Assembly (NCBI GenBank): GCA_009746045.1
Contig: RPFO01000231.1
Location: 1,427,340 to 1,487,339 of the forward strand
Source: Mesostigma viride
Lineage: Eukaryota; Streptophyta; Mesostigmatophyceae; Mesostigmatales; Mesostigmataceae
Direction of reading: 5' to 3'
DNA length: 60,000 nt
The position numbers were made by a program, and so were the translations under genes. Numbering within the stretch: position 1 is the first letter of the stretch; each line of letters begins with the position of its first letter. The notes under the pieces were generated by a model, which was not told the origin of the DNA, ran no database searches, and saw only the letters and a list, made by a program, of their open reading frames with translations. Of the stretch, positions 52,201-60,000 are shown one piece after another.

Positions 52201-55200
52201 GGATTTGTTCAAACACGTCTGCGGCGGTGTGCGCTGTGTGCATGGCCATGACCTAAAAGTCATCAGTATCGACGGCGCCTCCAACTACGACGGCTCAGCG
52301 CGGCAAAGATACCAGGTTTCGTGCTCCTATTGCGCGCACAAGTTCGACAACGAGGCGATAATCAACATCCAGCCGTTTTACAACTCTATTTCAGATAAGG
52401 CTTGCAAGCTTCTGTCGTGGTGGCAGCCCTTTTCGTCCAAGTTTTTCCACGTTTCTCCATTCCCTAAAGAAGTCTACGACACGCTCTTTTGGCACTTCGG
52501 GCGTGTTACGCAAGAGAAGACGGTGCGGAAGAAGGGTTTTTTCGCCGGTTACTACAACGATCGAGTCGCAGAAACAAACTAGAATAATCACCCAGTTTGA
52601 GCAGGTGGAGGAGCTTTTCAACTCGCAGGCTAGGAATCGAGACAATTGGGGAGGAGCACGTGCCATTCAAAACCGTGCCCTTGCATGCTGTGATCATCCC
52701 GCCTGTTTATGCAGCCTATTCTTACAAGCACAAGTCAGGCGTGCCCCATGTGAAGCTAACCTTCTCGTGGGCTGTGTTGAACACGCAAGCCACTGTCCAC
52801 CTCCCTCGTGACCTTGATTACCATACCTTGGCGAAGGAATGGCATGTTGTGGGCTATGGTATGGAGGTGACACCGGTCGCTGTCGAGCACGTGGCTGCCA
52901 CCCGGAGGCATTACGTCGCCAAGCGTGCTCTTCAAAAGCCTCGTGTCACAAGCATGGGCCGTTGGCCCGGGAATGACTTCTCCCAAGAACTCAAGCAATC
53001 TGCACGCGATTACCTCGCTGGCCATGCCCAGCCACCTGCCGACTTCCGGCGGCACCAGCAGCAGCAGGCGGTTGCACAAGCAATAAGCGGTGACAGCAGG
53101 AAGGCTTCGCTTCGCAAGCGTCCACAACGCGAGCCTGCTGCAGCTGAGCAAGAAAGTGCAGGGCGACCTGCTGCATCCAGTGCATCGGGCCTGCTGCATC
53201 GACTGCTGCATCTGCTTTGCCCAGCAGCGAGCCAAGCGCATCTTCATCAAGCTACGAACCGTCTGAGTCTGACTTCTCCGACTGAGCACAAGCATGGCAC
53301 GGCACCCGCAAAGCCAGCGTGATGTTCGTGTGGGAAAGAAGTGCAGCACTGGCGCCAGGGAGCTCAATGCCCTGAAGGGCCAGGTTGACAGCTTGAAGCA
53401 GGAGTTGGCGGCTGAGCAGGGGGCTCATCATGCTACGCTCCAAGCGCTGGAGCAGGCAAGAGAAGAACTGCGCTCCGCCAAGCTCAACTTATCCAAGCGT
53501 GAGTGGGATCGGCGGTCACTGACACATGGCGAAGAGAATGCTGCAGGGCTGGCCGCGTCTTCGCCATCTACACCGCAGGGCAAGCACACGAAGATACACA
53601 CGCTGAACATGGACTGCAAGGTCAGCCGCCACCGGGCATTTGTACGTATGCAGCAAGCGTTGAATGATGCTTTCACGCCTGAAGTACAGGACAATGCTGT
53701 GGCTGTGTACACTTCACGGAAGCCATCAGTCTATTTCACAAGCTGGGCTTAAGCTTCATCCTCCCACACTGAGAGCTGTGCGCCAGGAAGTGGTGCGTGC
53801 CGTTGAAGCCACATGGACAGCCACCTTGGGAGTTGCCTTGCGGGTGCGCGCACACTTGTCCGAGAAGGGGTATGTTTATGTGCGCAAGCAATTGGCATAA
53901 TTGAATACAAGGATGCTAGGTGGCAGCCACGATTCCTGTTTGAGGGGGGTAGGGTGCCTACTTTGCCTCCGCTACATGCCGTGGTCAAGGAATTCCATGC
54001 CATTGCTGATGCCTATGAGCCGTGGGAGAGTGATGATGGGAGGCGTGCCGGGGTGAGCTTGAAGACTATGCTGAAGCGTGTGTTTGAGCAGGCGCCCCCG
54101 CAGGGCAATTGCGCCACTGTGCAGTTGATGGCTGATGCTGCTGGGTGGCTGCGGGGGCTGAAGCAAGTCACGGTTGCCATGCGGGTACTAGATTCTACTG
54201 GCCTTTCCCAAAGCCCCCTAGACCTGAGTTCCCTTCTCATCTTTGAGGGGTGTGACTCTGATTACCACGTTTTGAAAAAGGAGCTGGGGGATCTGCTACG
54301 GGAGAAGGATGAGGTGGAGAGAGATGGTGTAGTTCTAGATGATGGCAGGGTTGTTAAGGTCACCTTCCACTGGGGTGGGGACCAGGCATTTATCCTTACT
54401 GGGATGGGCATGGGGGCGGCTGGGAGTAGGACACCTTGCTATATCTATGCCACTGCCCTAGGGAGGAATTCCATAGGGTGGGCAGCCAGCACGGCAATCG
54501 CACGCTACGCACCATTGCGGTGCTTACGCACTCAGCCACTGTGCCATTCTATTGTAGCGGGTGCCAAACCACATTTAGGGCTCAAGAGCAGCTGACAAAG
54601 GCTCGTGCCGACACGGGGTCAAAGGCAGAGAGGCACCAATCCACACATTTATCGCACAAGTGTGGTTGTATGCCAATCTTTGGGTGCGAGCCTACTCGCA
54701 TTATCCCCTGCATTTTTAATACACCTCCTCTTGAACGTGGCTACAACTCTTTTGAATGCCACAATCCTTCACCACCTGTGCAAGGAGGATGAAAAGACCA
54801 TGCTGGGTGTGTTGAAGAATGACTATAGGAATGTATGTTAAGGAGAAGCATGTCAAGGCTAAGAAGAAGTCGTATGTCAGCAATGGGGTAGCCAAAATTC
54901 AAATGATAGGGGAAGAAGCTGAGACACTAGTGGCAAAAATAGATATTTAAGTGCCTTGATATCATCGCAAAACACGACAATGAAAGGACAGTATATGAGC
55001 TCAGCTGGGAAGACCTAGCCAAGCCCTGGCAGGTCTTCCGTAAGCTATGGAATGCCCTGTCCAAAGACTGGGATGATGATGGCAGGGGGGGGGCAAAGAG
55101 AAAGGCGCATGCTAAAAAGGTACAACAGCTAGGAGCTGAGCTCATCATGCAGACCAGCAACCCAGGGCCACGGCTGCCCCGGTGTGCACTTTGTATTTCC

Positions 55201-55490
55201 ATATAGCAGAAAGGCACCTAGCAGACTTTGTGTTGGATGTAGGGGATCTTAGGAAGTATTCTGGGACGGCGCTGGAGCACATGCATGCCCTGAAAAAAAT
55301 AGAAATGCGCCGAGGCTGCAACAAGAAGCTGGAGGGGGCGGTGGGCAGGGTGGCTCAGGTGCTGCGCAAAGAGCTTGTGCGCTCTGCCCTCAACACCATG
55401 CCAGGCTTGAAGAGGAGCCCCTCCAAACAAGAGAAGAGGCTCGCAAAGAAGGCAAAGCAGGGGCAGGAAAACCAATCTCCCAGCCCTTGA
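52201..55490 (+). pseudogene. Frameshifted DDE-type transposase relic
   Basis: Open segments in changing frames: a Cys/His region at 52201-52350 (HVCGGVRCVHGHDLKV, CSYCAHK), 52597-53322, a coiled-coil at 53330-53510 (LNALKGQVDSLKQELAAEQG), then 53890-54595. The last has MRVLDSTG (Asp 54191-54193), FEGCDSDYHVLKKELGDLL and VTFHWGGDQAFILTGMGMGA (Asp 54380-54382) with a PCYIY tail. After more shifts, 55182-55490 gives FHIAERHLADFV ... GTALEHMHALKKIEMRRGCN (Glu 55275-55277). The order GGD-x-x-F-L-x-x-x-GL-x-x-A and E-x-x-N/H-x-x-x-K matches a eukaryotic DDE transposase family known mainly as uncharacterised proteins. Superfamily name and element ends not determined. Confidence 0.5.
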
Positions 55491-55604
55491 GGCCTTACGG
55501 CAATTGATGTTGTGTTATTTCTGTTGTTTTCATTATATTTGATCAATATAATGGTAATGGTAAAACTTTGTGTGTTTGTTGACGACTGCTTCTCTGCTGT
55601 ATTA

Positions 55605-57770
55605 TACATTCAGGGTGTCTTGCCCCCCCCCGAGGGCAAGGTGCGCCCGATCGCCTGCGGTGAGGTGCTCCGCAAGCTCGTGGGCAAAGTGATCTGCCGC
55701 CAACAGGCGCCCGAGCTCCGTGCCTTTTTCTGCCCGCCCCTCGCAGCGGGTGAGACCTCGGTGGCGGCCCAGCTGGGGGTGACGACTCCAGGCGGGGCGG
55801 ATATCCTCATCCATTCGGTGCAGGCCTACCTCGAGGCCCACCCCACCCACGCTGTCGTCACGGTCGACTGCCACAACGCGTTCAACAGTCTGTCCCGCGC
55901 CAGCATGTTTGCGGCCGTCATGGAGTCCTTCGAGGACTTGTACGCTTGGACAGCCGTGTGCTACGGCCAGCCCGGCCAACTGGTTCACATCATGGAGGAC
56001 GGCACTCGCGGCGGCCTGCTGTCGCGGTCGGGCACCCAGCAAGGGGACCCCCTGGGACCCCTGTACTTTGCCGCCCCCCTCCAGGGTTGCCTCCAAGCGG
56101 TCCATGCTGCCCACCCGGCGGTCGCTATTCAGGCCTACTTGGATGATATCTACCTTCTGGGCCCTGTGCCGGACACCACCGCGGCTCTGCTGGCACTGCA
56201 GACCGCGGTGGCCGACATCAACCTCCAGTTGACCCTGGCCAAGTGCGCGGTGTACTCGCCCCAAGGTGATTGCTCCGGCTTTCCGCCCCAGCTCTTGGGC
56301 CGGGACGAGCGCCTCCATGGGTTGGATGTCCTCGGCGTTCCGGTTGGCGACCCCGCGTTTGTCATCGATGCTCTGCGGGCCGCCCTCGAGGCACGCACTG
56401 AGGTACTGCCCTTGATTGCGCGCCTTCATGATTCGCAGACCAAGGGTCTGCTTCTGTGGTTTTGCGCTCACCCTCGCGTCGTTCACTGGCTCCGGGGCGC
56501 TCTTCCGGCTCAGGTCCGGCTGGCCGCCGAGGGCCACGACGAACGCATCCAGTCGGCCTTGGCGCAGCTGGTCCCGGGCCCCGACCTCCCGCCACATGCT
56601 ATTCGCATTGCCTCCCTGCCTGCACGGATGGGTGGCTGCGGTCTGACTCGTGCCGCCCGGCTGGCCCCAGCAGCATTTTTGGGCTCCGTCGCTCAGTCGT
56701 GGGCGGAAAGCTGCCGGCTCCTGCCCCTTTTGGCAACGCCGGCAGCGCCTGACCTCCTGGACCCCAGCAGCCCTTTGCCCTTCGTCACCGCCATCCAGGA
56801 GGCCTATGCTGAGATCCAGCAGGCCTGTTCTCCCGTCCGTGCCGCTCAGGCGGTACAGCGCCACCTCCCTCGCGGCACTCCCTCGGTCGCCTCCGTTCAA
56901 TCTCCCGCCGCATTCCCTGCTCGCGTCATCGATAAACACCAGAAAACCTACGCGGGTATTCTGCACACGGCTGATTGGATTGCTCTTTTCGCGGACCTCA
57001 ACGCCCAGGGACGTGCGTGGCTGTTCTCGCTTTCCTTGCGGAGTGTGGGCTCGGCGTACCTTCGTGCTCTTCCCATGGCCCCCCCATTCGCCTTGGCTCC
57101 CAGCCACTACTCGGTGGCGCTCCGGCACCAGCTATTTGCCCCGCAGCCTCTTGTTCCGGCCGGGCGGCCTTGTGGTCGCTGTGGGCAGCCGCTGGATCCC
57201 ACGGGGACTCACTACCTTGCCTGCATGGGGGGCCAACAGAATCAGAATTGGTATTTGTATTTGCACACTGTCCTCCTGACGGTGGTGCTCGCCATGATTC
57301 GGTCGGTTTTCCCCCACGCGAACATCCGGTCCGAGGATGCGGATGGCGCTGCCTTCTATTCCCCCAACCACCGGCCTGACATCGTGGTGCTGGACTTTGA
57401 GGGGGGTGGCCGGCATCTGCTTATTGACGTTTCGGTGGCGCGGCCCTTGGCTCTTAGCCACGTGGCTGGGGCCTCCCTCACGGCAGGTTACACGGCGGAC
57501 CGGGCGGAGCGGGCCAAGCTCCTGGCCTACGGCGACGTCGGGCACCATCGTGTGGTGCCCTTTGTCCTGGAGGAGTTTGGGGCCATGGGGCCCCTGACCT
57601 CCGCCTTCTTCAAGGAGTGTTGCCGGCTCCGGGAGGACCGGCTGGACCTGGAGGGCCAGCGGGCCCCATGGTCGGCGCGGACCTGGACGTCATATTGGCG
57701 TCAGCGCTTGTCGGTGGCGCTGACTCGGGCCATGGCTGACATCATGCATGCTCCGCCGTACGCGGGCTGA
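55605..57770 (+). CDS. Non-LTR retrotransposon RT + zinc finger + RLE endonuclease, 5' truncated
   Basis: The frame opens at 55512 but element-like, GC-rich sequence starts near 55605 (GVLPPPEGKVRPIACGEVLR). RT motifs: VTVDCHNAFNSLSR (Asp 55866-55868), SGTQQGDPLGPLYFA, AYLDDIYLLG (DD 56142-56147). C-terminal CGRCGQPLDPTGTHYLAC is a CCHC-type finger, followed by RPDIVVLDFEGGGRHLLIDV, the PD...D-V core of the restriction-like endonuclease found in R2-type LINEs. These nick target DNA and prime reverse transcription there. About 720 codons are uninterrupted, stop at 57768-57770. The loss of the N-terminus is the usual 5' truncation. The open 508-codon frame on the other strand is a shadow. Confidence 0.85.
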   Translation, partial: YIQGVLPPPEGKVRPIACGEVLRKLVGKVICRQQAPELRAFFCPPLAAGETSVAAQLGVTTPGGADILIHSVQAYLEAHPTHAVVTVDCHNAFNSLSRASMFAAVMESFEDLYAWTAVCYGQPGQLVHIMEDGTRGGLLSRSGTQQGDPLGPLYFAAPLQGCLQAVHAAHPAVAIQAYLDDIYLLGPVPDTTAALLALQTAVADINLQLTLAKCAVYSPQGDCSGFPPQLLGRDERLHGLDVLGVPVGDPAFVIDALRAALEARTEVLPLIARLHDSQTKGLLLWFCAHPRVVHWLRGALPAQVRLAAEGHDERIQSALAQLVPGPDLPPHAIRIASLPARMGGCGLTRAARLAPAAFLGSVAQSWAESCRLLPLLATPAAPDLLDPSSPLPFVTAIQEAYAEIQQACSPVRAAQAVQRHLPRGTPSVASVQSPAAFPARVIDKHQKTYAGILHTADWIALFADLNAQGRAWLFSLSLRSVGSAYLRALPMAPPFALAPSHYSVALRHQLFAPQPLVPAGRPCGRCGQPLDPTGTHYLACMGGQQNQNWYLYLHTVLLTVVLAMIRSVFPHANIRSEDADGAAFYSPNHRPDIVVLDFEGGGRHLLIDVSVARPLALSHVAGASLTAGYTADRAERAKLLAYGDVGHHRVVPFVLEEFGAMGPLTSAFFKECCRLREDRLDLEGQRAPWSARTWTSYWRQRLSVALTRAMADIMHAPPYAG

Positions 57771-59610
57771 TTTTGCGGTGCAGCAGGGCTATTAGGTTCC
57801 TCCCGTTAGGCGTTTCCATTGGTCTTATCGTAGTATAGAGCTTTGACATGGCTCTGTATATAGGTTTATAGCTGGGCGTTTGCTTTGGTTTGAGTGATTT
57901 CACTCTGCTGTAAGTAATTATATTTTTAATACATTCAGTCGCAACATATGGTCAGCGACACCCACGATAACGATGACATGATCCATGACATGATTTGACT
58001 ACAACTGATCAAAGCTTCTCTTGAATGTATGCCACATAATACTGAGTTAATGTGCATATTTTGCTACATTTTTGCTTGCATTAGTCATATTTAGTGGGCT
58101 GACAGTGGCCCTTTCTTGTGCCAATGCATGATGCCGTGTAAATTTAAGTATTTTGTAATAAACATGATGATTTCTGGCCTAATTGGGCCACAAGTGTCCC
58201 TTGCATGGCTCCATATGTCTCGAAATTATGCATTTTTTTGGTATTTTGGCTCGTTTGTGCCAGATTTAGAGGCCATATTTCGGTCCCACTAGGCATAAGT
58301 CTTATTACCTTTCTTTTTATCAAACATGGATTCAGTGGGTGGAGATATGTCACCTATACCTAATAATGATACTAATGATTGAGCTGCAAACAAATATGTA
58401 CCACTGAAATCAGGCATTTTCGCGGGATGAAGGTGAAGACGACGGCGATGGCGGCAGGTAGATCTCGCCAGTTTTCCGGTGCAAATTTCAGTGGCTGTTG
58501 GGTGGCACGACCATGATGATGCGTTCAAAGGTTGATAACGAGGTTTCTACAAGTTTGTTGAGGTACTGGGGCAAAGGAAACATAGATTTTTCCAGTTTCT
58601 CACCCAACTTTCATGCGGAAACCCTGGAAACCGGCATACTTATTATTACGGCAAGACTCGGGTCTGCTGCGGCACCATGCTTGGTATTTCCATGGTGTTT
58701 CGACTTCTTAACACATGCTTATTCATTCCGAACGCCCAGACTCTCGGCTAAACCGAGATTTGTGCAGACTTTTATTTGGTAGCTTCGGGCATGATGGTGC
58801 CTGCAAATAGCGTAAGGCGTGACCGTGGCTATTAATTAAACACGTGCTCCCGTTGGGGAGTCACGGAGCACTGAAGTGCTTTTAATTCCTGTGTGTGCAC
58901 TACAACTACCGTGGCTATTGCTACAGTATGCTGTATTTTCCTGGAAATGGCCTCTGCCACCGGCTCAATAGTGCCTGCAGGCGTAAGTAAATCGTGTTTC
59001 TACCTAGTTTCTGCCAGTTTTCCACTTATTTCTACCGACCTCTGCCCAGCCTCTCTAAGACCGCCATCCTACTTGACGTTGCTTGCATGTCATGCAGCCA
59101 TAGCAGTTTGCAGTTGTGCAGTATTTAGGTGCTGTACACGTCGTCAAGCCGTGCATATATCGTGAGGATTGGATATTGATGGTTTATACTGCGTTGATTG
59201 AGCAAGAAGATCAGACCAGCTAGGTGCCCATAATCATGGTGTATAATCATGCGTTGTTAGCATCTTGCCACCATTTGCTAGCATGCATTCCAGCGTCATC
59301 TTTGCCTGCATGTAAGCTCATGTATCACTCAACCTATCCAAGCCTTGCATTACTACACGTGCCTTTTTCTTTCAGTATTGCACGCGTTATGGAATGAAAA
59401 CCAAGCTAGCACCTGAGTCCCTTCCCACGAGGCATGTGCTCAACACGTTGTGAGAGTGGATGATACTTTGGCTATGGCTGCCTGATTCAGTCATATTATG
59501 TCATCCACTCATGATGTTTGATGCATGTTTGATGCTGTGTAACTTATTATACAACACCTATTTTCAACGTTTTGACCCTCCTAGCTCATTATGGCCCCGT
59601 TAATGGGGCT
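57771..59610 (+). other. LINE 3' UTR and non-coding interval
   Basis: The first 150 bases are probably LINE 3' UTR; no poly(A) tail or target duplication could be assigned. The rest is AT-rich with short ORFs lacking domains. No gene supported. Confidence 0.45.
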
Positions 59611-60000
59611 CGTTACATTATTAGGCACAGGCGCCTGCCAGGGCCTAGCCGGGCACCTGGCCCGCACAGATCAGGTAGATACCTCAGATAGACTAGCTGG
59701 CACCAAGCTCGCCCAGCCTGGGCGATATGTCCTAACCTGGCGTGCCCCCGGCCGCGCGCGGCAGGGCCGCCACCCGTGGACTTTTCGTGATAGACTCGGC
59801 ATGGACATGTGCTACACTAGCTAGACGTGACGGGCTCACCCCCGGGCAGCCTCCTGGTTTGTCTGTAATATGGAGGCAGATGGTGCGCAAGGATAGATGG
59901 CAAGTAGTAATGAAGGAGACCACCCCCAAGCCTGTGGGGGCTCCGCGTGTGACCACGCATGGCATTCATAGCGATTCGGGCCGCGGTGCCCACACCCCTG
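59611..60000 (+). mobile_element. LINE 3'-end fragment, runs off the window
   Basis: Begins at attattaggcacaggcgcc and codes LAGHLARTDQ ... WTFRDRLGMDMCYTS, stop at 59822-59824. Inverted copy of 19244-19645 (scattered substitutions and short indels). The shared 3' UTR continues to the window end. Confidence 0.75.

Noticed and set aside
55602-57128. 508-codon minus-strand ORF
   Set aside because: Antisense of the RT-RLE reading frame, which has all catalytic motifs on the + strand. High GC keeps the reverse frame open.
1-60000. CRISPR arrays, bacterial operons, rRNA genes
   Set aside because: None seen. Repeats are cassette, satellite or microsatellite types, and coding sequence has introns and eukaryotic transposon content.

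Overview
The window looks like nuclear DNA of a green alga (chlorophyte or early streptophyte). It has plant-type extracellular leucine-rich repeats (LRRs), a domain resembling the land-plant Root_cap family, GT-AG introns, interstitial TTTAGGG telomere-type motifs and many retrotransposons. The species cannot be named from the sequence. Layout: (1) 1-13041, + strand, is one phase-consistent multi-exon gene whose 5' end lies outside the window. It has ten 72-bp LRR exons on tandemly duplicated ~545-bp cassettes, a 47-bp LRR C-cap exon, three cysteine-rich exons and two exons of a Root_cap/VWD-like domain ending in TGA at 13041. A Harbinger-like MITE and a ~380-bp purine tract lie in its introns. 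(2) 13042-19240 is mostly non-coding, with a diverged hAT relic, a broken LINE ORF1 and dispersed repeats. (3) 19244-23964 holds a LINE 3' fragment, a degraded open region, and the integrase C-terminus of a Ty3/gypsy element on the minus strand. That integrase resumes at 51315-51546. (4) 23965-51314 is a nest of insertions inside the gypsy integrase gene: two head-to-head copia-like elements (called X and Y here), each with a 5-bp target duplication and target sites offset by one base. X carries two non-autonomous hAT elements with perfect 8-bp duplications. The 3' LTR of Y is split by an 8.6-kb terminal-inverted-repeat element with a 3-bp duplication, which carries two minus-strand ORFs, a 173-bp tandem repeat, a 2 x 297-bp palindrome and kilobase-scale GGGCGT arrays. 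(5) 51547-60000 holds a frameshifted DDE-type transposase relic, a 5'-truncated non-LTR retrotransposon with an open RT + zinc finger + restriction-like-endonuclease frame, and a second LINE 3' fragment. The most unusual content is the pair of copia-like elements. Both place the retropepsin-like domain between integrase and reverse transcriptase, where canonical copia has it before integrase. Both have DTQAQ at the protease active site, HGDD in place of YVDD in RT, and LTRs ending AGTTA...TAACT instead of TG...CA. The two LTRs of each element are almost identical, so the insertions look recent, yet their ORFs contain several frameshifts, often at homopolymers; sequencing error must be excluded. 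The single apparent host gene is the LRR/Cys-rich/Root_cap gene.
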